Below are positions 24,657 through 33,124 of a stretch of DNA of 39,925 bases, one piece after another; within the stretch, counting starts at the first letter, position 1; the number at the start of each line of letters is the position of its first letter. The notes below the pieces were generated by a model. That model searched no databases. It was not told the origin of the DNA and was given only the letters and a program-made list of their open reading frames with translations. The DNA is from Eubacterium sp. UBA3782 (GTDB taxonomy: Bacteria; Bacillota; Clostridia; Lachnospirales; Lachnospiraceae). The stretch covers positions 19,969-59,893 of the forward strand of contig DFFG01000050.1 in the NCBI GenBank assembly GCA_002368795.1. The letters run 5' to 3'. A program made the translations under genes and the position numbers.

Positions 24657-25625
24657 ATGAGGATCGTCCGCACTTCCGTTTTTGCATCAGATTTCCTGAA
24701 GATCTGCCCCGCAGGTCAGGTCCACTCGGTCTACCGCCGGACCATCAATCTGCTTCTTGACGGCCAGCTGCTGGCTCTCCAGGCGGATGGCTCTCCTCTC
24801 TCTCCCATCAGTCTGCTGACCGACGCCGCTGCTCCTGAGCTGGCCGAGCCCGGCATCCGTCCGGGCGATCCTGTATGGGTGACCGGAGACATGCTGCTGA
24901 TTGGTTCCACCCCTGCAGGCGTCCATTCTTCGTCAGATCCGGACGATACTGTGCGAATTTCTTTTGCTTCTGCCAGCTGTACCGATCTTTCGCTGGCTCA
25001 GGCCGGATCCCTCTCTCCCTCCGGCCTTCCCGAAGCTGACTTGATGCTGCTCAGAAGCACACTGCGTCAGGTTCTCTCCTCCGGCTCATCCGATGGTTTT
25101 GCCGGCATTCTCCAGGATTCGCCGGAGATCTCGGGTGATCTGATCCGGCTGGCGGTCTCATCCAGGCTTTCTGAAGCCTCCAGGGCTGCCAAGGCAGGCG
25201 ATGCCGGCAAAACAGCTTCGATCCTGTGTTCCCTGATCGGCGTTGGAACAGGTCTTACTCCCTCCGGAGATGATTATCTCTGCGGCGTGCTGGCTGGCCT
25301 CCGTCTTGCCGGGATCCATACAGCAGCCCCTGTACCAGGCTCTGTCCGTACCGATCTCTCTGCCGAACAGCTCTCGCCCGGCCTTTTCTCTGCCCTTCAA
25401 TCCACGATCCCCGGCTTTCTCGACCGTACAGGTGAAATCAGCCGCGCGTTTCTTCTCTGTGCACTTGAGGGCCAGTTCAGCGAGGCCGTGGTCTCTCTGG
25501 CCGCACAGCCTGCGCCGGAAAATGTCCGCGTCATGTTTGATGCCATCGGTCACTCCTCCGGCAGGGATACGCTATGCGGCATATGGTTTGCCCTGACAGG
25601 ATCCGCATCCCTTGACCCGGTTTGA
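24657..25625 (+). CDS. DUF2877 protein, AllH/YlbF-type subunit
   Basis: A 322-residue protein of the DUF2877 family, the family of E. coli YlbF (AllH). The diagnostic loop GVGTGLTPSGDD is at 195-206. In E. coli this protein works with FdrA and YlbE in oxamate carbamoyltransferase, so it should complete the FdrA-YlbE fusion encoded at 11544-14546. Unusually, it is over 10 kb from that gene and on the other strand. The frame is open for another 148 codons upstream, through the 171-bp repeats, but the ATG at 24657 follows AAAGGAGAAGCT and matches the family N-terminus length. Transcription probably ends at 25717-25752. Confidence 0.9.
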   Translation: MRIVRTSVFASDFLKICPAGQVHSVYRRTINLLLDGQLLALQADGSPLSPISLLTDAAAPELAEPGIRPGDPVWVTGDMLLIGSTPAGVHSSSDPDDTVRISFASASCTDLSLAQAGSLSPSGLPEADLMLLRSTLRQVLSSGSSDGFAGILQDSPEISGDLIRLAVSSRLSEASRAAKAGDAGKTASILCSLIGVGTGLTPSGDDYLCGVLAGLRLAGIHTAAPVPGSVRTDLSAEQLSPGLFSALQSTIPGFLDRTGEISRAFLLCALEGQFSEAVVSLAAQPAPENVRVMFDAIGHSSGRDTLCGIWFALTGSASLDPV

Positions 25626-25716
25626 GCATGTCCTCCTTTGCAGAGAACTTTTCCAGGAACTTCTTTCGCTCTGAGACATGGCCGGCAAATGGCAAATACA
25701 CACTCTTCCTTGTGTC

Positions 25717-25752
25717 AGGCGCAGCACAGCAAAACAGCTCGCTGCGCCTTTT
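25717..25752 (+). terminator. Terminator of the DUF2877 gene
   Basis: AGGCGCAGC (25717-25725) and GCTGCGCCT (25741-25749) form a 9-bp stem followed by TTTTCTG. The following 25753-26055 is AT-rich with no gene that I can support. Confidence 0.7.
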
Positions 25753-26055
25753 CTGCGTCTAAATGTACGTATCAAAAACGCCAAACTATTGAAATCTGGT
25801 CGCTATATTTTCACCATAATTCAGTATCATTTTAATAATTATTCATTTTCAGTCTTAAAGCGATTGTAATCCGGTTTATATTTTTTTGCAACGCAATTTA
25901 TTTCAGGCGTCCATATTTTACTATGCAATTCCTATCGCTCTCATATATTTTCCATATAATTTTGTCAATTCTTACCAATTTTTCTCCGTGTTTTTCTACA
26001 TCTCCCCCTTCGATCCCCTCTTGCATTTTGCCGTGAAGCGTGAATAAAATACATT

Positions 26056-26070
26056 TATAATGTGGTTGAC
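26056..26070 (+). promoter_or_regulatory. -10 box and operator-like site of the second allB operon
   Basis: TATAAT (26056-26061) is followed two bases later by GGTTGAC (26064-26070), seven of the eight bases of the proposed operator, overlapping the expected transcription start. The -35 is weak, suggesting activation or a low basal level. Confidence 0.5.
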
Positions 26071-26147
26071 TGCACAATTATGACTTTTGCACAGCCACAC
26101 GCTATGGAAATGAACTGTTTATCTGCATGCACAAAGGAGGTGCCAAA

Positions 26148-27521
26148 ATGTATGATCTTCTGATCAAAAATGGAAAGATCGTAACAAAGGACGATATCCG
26201 AGACGGCAATATTGCAGTCTGCGGAGGCAAGATCGCTGCCGTGCTTTCTCCCGGAGTCGAACCGGAAGCAGCAAAGGTCGTCGATGCGAACGGGATGTAT
26301 ATCATGGCCGGACCGATCGACACACACGCACATCTGAATGATCCCGGTTACGAGTGGAGAGAGGATTACGAGCATGGCACAGCAGGCGCTGCTGCAGGCG
26401 GCTACACAACGATCATTGACATGCCGCTGCAGAACGAGCCGGCAATGACCACTGCCGACCTTCTGGAGATCAAGAAGGACAAGGTCGATCCCAACGCCTA
26501 CGTCGATTACTGCTTCTGGGGCGGCCTGATCCCGACAAACTTTGCTGACCTTAAGGGACTGGATGAAAAGGGCGTTGTTGCTTTCAAGTCCTTTATCGGA
26601 CCGGTTTCCCCCGACTACAGCTCCCTGAACTATGGTGAGGTGTACGAGGCCATGCAGATCATCAAAGAATTCGGCGGCCGTGCAGGCTTCCACTGCGAGG
26701 ATTTCCAGATGATCAAGAACGGCGAAAAGCGCATGAAAGAGGCTGGCCGCTATGACTGGAGAGGCTTCCTGGATTCCCGTACACCGGCTGCCGAGATGGT
26801 CGCTACTCTTGCCGTGATCGAGTGCGCAAGAGAGACCGGCTGCAAGGCACATATCTGCCATGTTTCTCACCCGGATGTTGCCCAGAAGATCAAAGAGGCG
26901 CAGCAGGAGGGGGTCGACATTACAGCAGAGACCTGCTCCCATTATCTGGTCTTCACCGAGGATGATACGCTGGAGAAGGGACCGCTCTTCAAATGCGCTC
27001 CTCCGCTGCGGACAAAGGCAGATGTGGACCGTATGTGGGATTATGTCGTGGACGGTACCTTCTCCGGCATCGCCAGCGACCATTCCCCCTGCTCCTACGA
27101 TGAGAAATACAATGAGATCCTCGGCCAGAAGATCAACAACGTATTCGATGTATGGGGCGGAATCAGCGGCATCCAGAGCGGTGTTCAGGCAACTGTGTCT
27201 GAGGCACTCAGACGCGGCATCCCGATGACCGCACTTGCCCGCTGCATGTCCTACAACGCGGCAAAGGCCTTCGGCATCTACGGCCGCAAGGGTGATATCC
27301 TTCCCGGCTTCGATGCAGACCTGATCATCATCGATCCTGCAAAGGAATGGGAGATCACTGCAGACTCTCTGTATTATGTAAACAAAATCTCCGCCTTCGT
27401 CGGCCTCAAGGGCAAGGGCATGCCGGTCATGACGATCGTCCGTGGAAACATCGTGGCAGAAAACGGCTGCATCGATGAATCCAAAAAGGGCGTCGGCGAA
27501 TATGTTTCCCGTATCCACTGA
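26148..27521 (+). CDS. allB: Allantoinase-like cyclic amidohydrolase (copy 2)
   Basis: A 457-residue paralogue of the enzyme at 19547. Metal-site residues are conserved: H60/H62 in DTHAHLNDPG, K147 in VAFKSFIGP, H182 in GFHCEDF, H238 in CHVSHP and the ASDHSPC aspartate. The segment after the lysine differs from copy 1 (FIGPVSPDYSS against FTCPNGDLFP), a region that lines the substrate pocket, so it may have different substrate or enantiomer preference (allantoin, or another hydantoin). The start ATG at 26148 follows AAAGGAGGTGCC; seven upstream codons of open frame are excluded. It forms a two-gene operon with the permease 37 bases downstream. Confidence 0.9.
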   Translation: MYDLLIKNGKIVTKDDIRDGNIAVCGGKIAAVLSPGVEPEAAKVVDANGMYIMAGPIDTHAHLNDPGYEWREDYEHGTAGAAAGGYTTIIDMPLQNEPAMTTADLLEIKKDKVDPNAYVDYCFWGGLIPTNFADLKGLDEKGVVAFKSFIGPVSPDYSSLNYGEVYEAMQIIKEFGGRAGFHCEDFQMIKNGEKRMKEAGRYDWRGFLDSRTPAAEMVATLAVIECARETGCKAHICHVSHPDVAQKIKEAQQEGVDITAETCSHYLVFTEDDTLEKGPLFKCAPPLRTKADVDRMWDYVVDGTFSGIASDHSPCSYDEKYNEILGQKINNVFDVWGGISGIQSGVQATVSEALRRGIPMTALARCMSYNAAKAFGIYGRKGDILPGFDADLIIIDPAKEWEITADSLYYVNKISAFVGLKGKGMPVMTIVRGNIVAENGCIDESKKGVGEYVSRIH

Positions 27522-27558
27522 AACATAAAAAAGCAATTTAGAAAATGAGAGGTAAAAA

Positions 27559-28917
27559 ATGAGCATTGTTGACAACAAAAACCTGAATCCTGAGCTGGTC
27601 AGGGACGTAGACAAAGACCTGCGGCCCACAGAAAAGAGGATCATGGATCCTGTCTCCTACACCGCCAGCTTTATGGGCGGCTGCGTATCCATCGGTACAT
27701 TCTCCATGGGTGCTGCCCTGATCGGAACCCTTACCGTATTCCAGGCCATCCTGGCCATGACGATCGGCTGCCTGGTCATCGCAGTTGCGCTTGTCATCAT
27801 CGGCAACTGCGGACACAAGTACGGCGTCGGCTTCTCTGTCCAGATGAGAAGCAGCTTCGGAACCACCGGCGTAAAGATCCCCGGCATCCTGAGAGGTCTG
27901 CCGGCTATCGTATGGTTCGGTTTCCAGAGCTGGGTCGGCGCAGGCGCCATCAACAGCTGCTTCAAGATCCTGTTTGGCTTTGACAACCTGCCGGTCGTAT
28001 TCGCGCTGTTTACGATCCTTCAGGTACTGCTGGCCATCAACGGTTTTGAGGGAATCAAATGGCTGGAGAACATCTCCTGCGTATTCATCATCGGCATCCT
28101 GATCTACATGCTGTATGTCGTAAATACCCGTTTCTCCACAGAGCTTGGCGATGTCTTCTCCGGTATCACCGGTACCTGGGGCATGCCGTTCTGGGCAGCA
28201 ACAACTTCCTTCCTGGGCATCTATTCCACGATGATCATCAACGCTTCTGACTATTCCAGAAACGTTCAGGAGAATGTCGGCCCGTTCAAGACCGGTGCCA
28301 TCTACACCATCGCTATCCTTCCGGTTACCCTGTTCATGGGTCTGATCGGCCTTCTGGTCACCGCAGCTACCGGCAACAGCGATCCGGTCGTCGTTTTCTC
28401 CACTCTGATGGGAAGCAAATTCCTGACCGTCATCACTCTTCTGTTCATCGCGTTTGCTCAGGTTACCACAAATGTTCTGAACAACATCGTTCCTCCGTCA
28501 TACATCCTGATGGAGTCCTTCAAGATGAAATGGTCTCACGCTACCATCCTTGTCGGTGTGCTTTCCGTATGCGTAATGCCCTGGAAGCTGGTCACCGATG
28601 AGTCTGCAGCAGGCCTGTCCCTGTTCACCCAGTTCTACTCCGCATTCCTTGGACCGATCTTTGCGGTCATGGCTGTTGACTATTACATCCTGCGCAGGCA
28701 GAGCCTGGATATCAATGACCTGTACGACAAGGAAGGGCCGTTCAAGGGCATCAACTGGGCAGCGATCATTGCCATCGTTGTCGGTTCGATCTGCTCACTC
28801 TTCATCATGGATCTGTCCTGGTACGTCAGCCTTATTCCGACCGGCGTCGTCTACTATATCCTGATGAAGGTCCTCGCATCCTCCAAATCCTTCCGCAAGG
28901 GAACGATCTTTGAGTAA
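27559..28917 (+). CDS. NCS1-family permease (copy 2)
   Basis: A 452-residue nucleobase:cation symporter-1 protein, paralogous to the permease at 18097. Shared signatures are YTASFMGGCVSIGTFSMGAA in TM1, RGLPAIVWFGFQSWVGAGAIN near 113-133 and FKGINWAAIIAIVVGSI near the C-terminus. Pairing with allantoinase copy 2 suggests it imports the same substrate, allantoin or a related hydantoin. Start ATG after GAGAGGTAAAAA. A strong terminator follows at 28965-28997. Confidence 0.88.
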   Translation: MSIVDNKNLNPELVRDVDKDLRPTEKRIMDPVSYTASFMGGCVSIGTFSMGAALIGTLTVFQAILAMTIGCLVIAVALVIIGNCGHKYGVGFSVQMRSSFGTTGVKIPGILRGLPAIVWFGFQSWVGAGAINSCFKILFGFDNLPVVFALFTILQVLLAINGFEGIKWLENISCVFIIGILIYMLYVVNTRFSTELGDVFSGITGTWGMPFWAATTSFLGIYSTMIINASDYSRNVQENVGPFKTGAIYTIAILPVTLFMGLIGLLVTAATGNSDPVVVFSTLMGSKFLTVITLLFIAFAQVTTNVLNNIVPPSYILMESFKMKWSHATILVGVLSVCVMPWKLVTDESAAGLSLFTQFYSAFLGPIFAVMAVDYYILRRQSLDINDLYDKEGPFKGINWAAIIAIVVGSICSLFIMDLSWYVSLIPTGVVYYILMKVLASSKSFRKGTIFE

Positions 28918-28964
28918 TTGCGAATACTGACAATCGTAAACAAGTTTCCTCTATAGCCTATGGG

Positions 28965-28997
28965 AAGCCCCCCGGTGTAAAAGCCGCGGGGGCTTTT
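28965..28997 (+). terminator. Terminator of the allB2-permease operon
   Basis: AAGCCCCC (28965-28972) pairs with GGGGGCTT (28988-28995), with inner GG/CC pairs and a TTTT tail, 47 bases after the permease stop. Confidence 0.8.
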
Positions 28998-29019
28998 CCG
29001 TGCCAAAAAGAGTTCATAC

Positions 29020-29090
29020 ATGGCTTACAGGACAAATATGGCTTATAGGACAAAATGGACTTATAGGATAAAATGGACTGATAGGACGAG
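29020..29090. repeat. 17-18-bp imperfect tandem repeat, four copies
   Basis: Four copies of roughly ATGGCTTATAGGACAAA begin at 29020, 29038, 29055 and 29073, with a few substitutions. The array lies between two terminators and has no evident coding role. Confidence 0.75.
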
Positions 29091-29129
29091 TTATATGACA
29101 AAACGTGTTGATGTGAGCCGATCAGAAAA

Positions 29130-29184
29130 AAGCTGCCGCATGAATTGTGAGGTACACAAGGCACCCTATTTCATGCGGCAGCTT
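29130..29184 (-). terminator. Terminator of the 2-hydroxyacid dehydrogenase gene
   Basis: AAGCTGCCGCATGAA (29130-29144) and TTCATGCGGCAGCTT (29170-29184) form a perfect 15-bp stem. On the minus strand it ends in TTTTTTCTG. Confidence 0.85.
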
Positions 29185-29244
29185 ATTCTATTGCTGTCTT
29201 TACTTTTTATTCTGCTGTGCCGGCCCAGGGCACGGCATTTTTGA

Positions 29245-30195
29245 TCAAAGCATCTTTCTGATCTGATTTCCTGCCAGATACTCCGTCACATTCTCAAAAG
29301 CCATGACTGCACGGCGGTCGATCGACTCTCTGGTGTCAAATCCGACATGCGGTGTGCAGACCAGGTTCGGGCAGCCAAGGAACGGGTGATCTGCCGGAAG
29401 CGGCGGATCCTTCTCGTACACATCGATGCCTGCCTTGATCTTTCCTGCGCGGAGCGCTGCAGCTGCAGCTGCGGTATCCACGACCGGTCCGCGGGCAGTG
29501 TTGATCAGGATCGCGCCCTGCTTCATCAGAGCGATCTGCTCCTCGCCGATCAGGCCCTTTGTCTCGGGGGTCAGCGGTGTGTGGACAGAGATGATATCTG
29601 CCTCAGCGCAGACCTCATTCAGGCTCTTGAGCTCGATACCCATATCGATGGCTGACTGGCGTCTGGAGCGGTTGTAACCGATCAGACGGCACTTGAAGGC
29701 CTTGAAGATCTCGGCTGTGCGGCAGCCGATCGCACCTGTACCGATGATGCCGACCGTTTTTCCTGCCAGCTCATGGCCCTGAAGTCCGGCCTTTCCGCCG
29801 CCGGCCTGTACAGACTTATCACAGGCAGTCACGTTGCGCAGGCAGTCCAGTGCAAGGCCGACCGCAAGCTCTGCCACGGCGTCGTCACAGTAGCCGCCGG
29901 TATTGGAAATACCGATGCCGCGGGCTTTGCAGGCATCAGTATCCACGTGATCGATGCCGACAAAAGCAACAGAAATAAATTTCAGATTCTTGTCTGCCTC
30001 GATAACCTCGCCAGGAAGAGGATGGTTGGCGATCATCAGAATATCCGCGTCTCCGGCGCGCTTCTTCAGCTCCTCCACATCCAGGGTAAAGCTGTCATAC
30101 GCAGTAAAATCATGGCCAGCTGCCTTAAGAGAAGCTGCCAGGCTGTCCAGAGTCTCCACAGAGATTCCCAGAGGCTCCATAAGAACGATTTTCAT
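29245..30195 (-). CDS. D-2-hydroxyacid dehydrogenase (NAD-dependent)
   Basis: A 316-residue dehydrogenase of the D-isomer 2-hydroxyacid family. The Rossmann motif GIIGTGAIG is near residues 148-156. The catalytic trio is visible: arginine in NTARGPVVD, glutamate in DVYEKDPP and histidine in CTPHVGF. Members reduce glyoxylate, hydroxypyruvate, phenylpyruvate and similar acids. In this setting glyoxylate/glycolate interconversion is possible, but the sequence does not fix the substrate. The frame runs 26 codons further upstream; the ATG at 30195 is chosen because AGGTGG sits seven bases before it and the family fold starts there. It shares the proposed regulon operator. Confidence 0.88.
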   Translation of the reverse strand: MKIVLMEPLGISVETLDSLAASLKAAGHDFTAYDSFTLDVEELKKRAGDADILMIANHPLPGEVIEADKNLKFISVAFVGIDHVDTDACKARGIGISNTGGYCDDAVAELAVGLALDCLRNVTACDKSVQAGGGKAGLQGHELAGKTVGIIGTGAIGCRTAEIFKAFKCRLIGYNRSRRQSAIDMGIELKSLNEVCAEADIISVHTPLTPETKGLIGEEQIALMKQGAILINTARGPVVDTAAAAAALRAGKIKAGIDVYEKDPPLPADHPFLGCPNLVCTPHVGFDTRESIDRRAVMAFENVTEYLAGNQIRKML

Positions 30196-30295
30196 AGATA
30201 CCACCTGCTTTCTAATTTTAATAATTATGTCGTAAAAACATTCGATTGCAGCAAGTTTTCCAAGAGATTTCACCGATTATCCCGTTTTGAAATCC

Positions 30296-30303
30296 GGTTG
30301 ACC
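30296..30303. promoter_or_regulatory. Putative operator GGTTGACC at the dehydrogenase promoter
   Basis: GGTTGACC (30296-30303), within ATCCGGTTGACC, lies 18 bases downstream of the minus-strand -10 box. On the plus strand its TTGACC (30298-30303) is also a good -35, with TAATAT at 30321-30326 after exactly 17 bases, so it could belong to a divergent promoter for the esterase. Confidence 0.5.
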
Positions 30304-30321
30304 TGCTAGCTTTCTATCTCT

Positions 30322-30350
30322 AATATAGCGCGCTTTCTTTCCATTGTCAA
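30322..30350 (-). promoter_or_regulatory. Promoter of the 2-hydroxyacid dehydrogenase gene
   Basis: On the minus strand TTGACA (30350-30345), a 17-base spacer and TATATT (30327-30322): close to consensus. It overlaps a plus-strand promoter candidate at 30298-30326. Confidence 0.65.
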
Positions 30351-30593
30351 TTCTTTGCATGAATGGATCTGCCATCTTATCCTGCAGCGTTTACGCCGGC
30401 ACAGAAGCCTGTGGCCTGCCTTTGCCTGACACGCGGAAAGAGAAAGCTGCCAAAGCAAATATTTTTGCCTGTGGAATGCCAAATTTCCGAAAAATATGAT
30501 AAAACTATGTACAGAAACGATATTCGGGCCGCCTTTCTCTGTTTCCTGCCCTGACGGACAGATAAAAGAGAATGCTTCCCCCTCGAAACAGAT

Positions 30594-30613
30594 GGCGGAA
30601 GGGTTCTTCCGCC
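30594..30613 (+). other. Hairpin in front of the esterase ribosome site
   Basis: GGCGGAAG (30594-30601) and CTTCCGCC (30606-30613) form an 8-bp stem with a GGTT loop, ending a few bases before the GAAGGAAA ribosome site. It may affect translation of the esterase. The rest of 30351-30593 shows no gene that I can support. Confidence 0.5.
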
Positions 30614-30628
30614 GAGAAGGAAATAGCA

Positions 30629-32458
30629 ATGTTTTTTTATCTGATGATTACCCTTGTATCCCTGCTCTTTTTTGCCGTACTGGACCTGGCAAAGAACACA
30701 CTCCTTGGCTGGCTATGCGCTGCGGCAGTGATCGCCTCCCTGATCATCGGACGGCTTCTGCTGCGGCATTACGGCCGCTGGAACAAAGGAACGGGAGCAG
30801 CGTCCTGGCTTGCCGCACTTGTCCTGCTGGTACTGGTGCTGCTTTTTACCGGTCCACCCTATGCACTGGTCCCGGCTGTCGCCAATAAAAATGCAGAAGT
30901 CACAGAACCTCTGACGATCGCCCAGGGACAGCTGACCGGCGTCTACAACGCAGACCGCTCCGTGCGTGTCTATGCCGGGATCCCGTTTGCAAAGCCGCCG
31001 GTGGGTGAGCTGCGCTGGAGGGAGCCCCAGGCGCCGGAGCCCTGGGAGGGAATCCGTGCATGCGATCACTTCCAGCCCCAGGCCATGCAGAGCAGTACGG
31101 TTCCCTTCATGGACAGCCTGTACCATCTGCTCGGGTATCACGACTACCGCTGGCTGGATTTCTCCGACAATTATCGGGAAATGATGAGCGAGGACTGCCT
31201 CTATCTGAACGTCTATGCCCCATCGGATGCCAGGGAGGGTGATGCCCTTCCTGTCCTGGTCTATATTCACGGCGGCAGCCTGACCAGCGGTCAGCCATGG
31301 TACACCGAATACCGCGGCGAGGATCTTGCCCGCCAGGGGATCGTGGTGGTGAATATTGCCTATCGGGTAAATATCTTTGGCTACCTGGCATTGTCTGAGC
31401 TGGCAGAGGAATCGGAAAACGGCACCACAGGAAACTACGGCCTGCTGGACCAGATCCGGGCGCTCCAGTGGGTACAGGAAAATATCACCGCTTTCGGAGG
31501 GGATCCGGACCAGGTGACACTGGCCGGGGAATCCGCCGGTGCCTCGAGCGTCAATGCGCTATGTGTTTCGCCGCTGACTAAGGGTCTGTTTCGCCGGGTG
31601 ATCGCGGAAAGCAGCTCCATCCTTGCAGTAAAACCCTACCACACACTCAGGGACAAGGAAGAGGCCTTTGCCATGGGTCAGGACATTCTGGACGAATTCG
31701 GCGTCCGCAGTGTGGATGAACTCCGGACACTTCCCGCTGACCGTCTGGAGGGTACACGCTACACAAATTCTGCCATGATCGTAGACGGCTATGCGATCAC
31801 AGAACCGCCCTATCTGACCTACCAGAAGGGAGAAAACCACGAGGAAGCTCTGCTCAATGGCTTCAATGCCCATGAAGCAGACGCCTTCCTGATGGGAACA
31901 AAAGCCACAGAGGAAAACTATGCGGAGCTTATCACCCCGATCCTGGGTGAATGGACAGAGGAGGCGGTCCGCCTGGTTCCTCCCGGTTCTGTAGAACAAT
32001 ACCAGCCCTTCCTCATCGATGCAAAAGGTGAGACAAAAGGATCCTTGAACAAGCTTTACAGCGCCGCCTGGTTTACCTACAGCCACTACCTTTGGACAAA
32101 CTACATGGCCAGACAGGAACGGCCGGTCTATGAATACTGCTTTACCAAAACCAACCGGTCCTTAGGCAGTTTCCATGCCGGCGAGCTCCCCTACGCCTAT
32201 GGCAACCTCTGGCGCCACGACTGGGTCTACGAGGACAGTGACCGGGAACTCTCCGAAAAAATGCAGCGTTACTGGGCAAATTTCGTCAAGTACGGGGACC
32301 CGAACGGTGAAGGTCTTCCTGAATGGCCCACATCAAAAGGAGCAGATGAGGTCTTTGAGCTGGGGGATCACATCGGCGTCATCCCTGATCCAAATCTCGA
32401 CATCTATCCTCTCCTTGACAGCTATCAGGCTTCTCTGGAGGAAACATCTTCCCCGTAA
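30629..32458 (+). CDS. Membrane-anchored type-B carboxylesterase
   Basis: A 609-residue protein. Residues 1 to about 95 hold three hydrophobic helices (starting MFFYLMITLVSLLFFAVLD), and the remainder is a carboxylesterase/cholinesterase-family hydrolase. Diagnostic sites are AGIPFAKPPVGELRWREPQ, SEDCLYLNVYAP, the oxyanion YIHGGS, the nucleophile GESAGASS and the C-terminal SFHAGELPYAYG histidine region. Such enzymes hydrolyse esters of broad type; the catalytic domain is probably outside the cell, held by the N-terminal helices. Three helices rather than a single signal peptide is unusual. The ATG at 30629 follows GAAGGAAATAGC; upstream in-frame codons lack a ribosome site. Confidence 0.88.
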   Translation: MFFYLMITLVSLLFFAVLDLAKNTLLGWLCAAAVIASLIIGRLLLRHYGRWNKGTGAASWLAALVLLVLVLLFTGPPYALVPAVANKNAEVTEPLTIAQGQLTGVYNADRSVRVYAGIPFAKPPVGELRWREPQAPEPWEGIRACDHFQPQAMQSSTVPFMDSLYHLLGYHDYRWLDFSDNYREMMSEDCLYLNVYAPSDAREGDALPVLVYIHGGSLTSGQPWYTEYRGEDLARQGIVVVNIAYRVNIFGYLALSELAEESENGTTGNYGLLDQIRALQWVQENITAFGGDPDQVTLAGESAGASSVNALCVSPLTKGLFRRVIAESSSILAVKPYHTLRDKEEAFAMGQDILDEFGVRSVDELRTLPADRLEGTRYTNSAMIVDGYAITEPPYLTYQKGENHEEALLNGFNAHEADAFLMGTKATEENYAELITPILGEWTEEAVRLVPPGSVEQYQPFLIDAKGETKGSLNKLYSAAWFTYSHYLWTNYMARQERPVYEYCFTKTNRSLGSFHAGELPYAYGNLWRHDWVYEDSDRELSEKMQRYWANFVKYGDPNGEGLPEWPTSKGADEVFELGDHIGVIPDPNLDIYPLLDSYQASLEETSSP

Positions 32459-32514
32459 ATACATACAGGGCTGCCGGTCGTTTCTTTTATGATGCTTTTT
32501 TCCGATTCTTTCTT

Positions 32515-32703
32515 TTACGCTTCTTTCAGCATTGCCGCCAGTTTTTCCAGCCGGCGCAGTGCCTCATCCATGATCTCCGCCGGAGGATCAAAATCCGGAA
32601 AACCCTGAGACAGATTGATGGCCCCATAGGCGTTGCTAATCCTAGTCATCCGGCGGATAACGGAATCCGTGAATGTTTTTACTCTGTCACTTGTCCCTGG
32701 CAT
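32515..32703 (-). pseudogene. Internally deleted class-I aminotransferase remnant
   Basis: A 62-residue frame. Residues 1 to about 46 match the N-terminus of class-I PLP aminotransferases (VIRRMTRISNAYGAINLSQG followed by FPDFDPPAEI), and the last 13 residues (LRRLEKLAAMLKEA) look like the extreme C-terminus of the same family. About 330 central residues, including the PLP lysine, are absent, so it cannot be an active enzyme. The ATG at 32703 still has GGAGG eight bases upstream. No frameshift is needed; a single in-frame deletion explains it. Confidence 0.7.
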
Positions 32704-32834
32704 CCTTTTCTCCTCCATGCATTCTCGTAAAAATTTCTGCAGCATCGGATCGTCCCGATAAAAACAGAAAGAGACCGGGCGCCGGGTATCTGCATCAGCT
32801 GCTCATGCATCCCCGCATCCGGTCCCTTACTGCT

Positions 32835-33110
32835 TCAGCTCATATTGGCAAATCGCTCTACTGCCTTTGTAAAGCTCCTGATCGTCTCATCTGCGTCCCC
32901 GTGCTGTATGCCGTCCTTGACACAGTGCTCGATATGTCCCTCCAGGATGACCTGACCGCATTTGTGCAGTGCAGATTTCGCGGCATTGATCTGGGAGAGC
33001 ACATCCTCACAGGGAACATCTTCATCCACCATACGGTCGATCGCCTTGATCTGTCCCATGATCTTGGCCAGTCTGCGATGCAGATTGGCAGAATCCATAC
33101 ATTGTTTCAT
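32835..33110 (-). CDS. csoR: CsoR/FrmR-family metal-sensing repressor
   Basis: A 91-residue all-helical repressor of the CsoR/RcnR family. It has C34, H59 and C63, with the same spacing as the Cys-His-Cys Cu(I) site of CsoR proteins. The start ATG follows CAGGAGGAACACAG. A perfect inverted repeat, ATACCT-GTAT-AGGTAT (33125-33140), lies directly upstream and is likely its own operator. No copper exporter, chaperone or other obvious target is next to it, so metal and targets are unproven. It could also sense sulfide-type or formaldehyde signals, as some family members do. Confidence 0.88.
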   Translation of the reverse strand: MKQCMDSANLHRRLAKIMGQIKAIDRMVDEDVPCEDVLSQINAAKSALHKCGQVILEGHIEHCVKDGIQHGDADETIRSFTKAVERFANMS

Positions 33111-33124
33111 CTGTGTTCCTCCTG

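Noticed and set aside
26055..27644. 529-residue minus-strand frame opposite allantoinase copy 2
   Set aside because: Shadow of a gene with clear catalytic motifs on the plus strand; no ribosome site.
7032..28917. Mobile-element origin of the ureide region
   Set aside because: No integrase, transposase, tRNA or attachment repeats were seen at its borders, and composition looks like the flanks by eye.
29020..29090. Short repeats as a CRISPR or protein-coding repeat
   Set aside because: Units are 17-18 bp, contiguous and imperfect, with no spacers and no supported reading frame.
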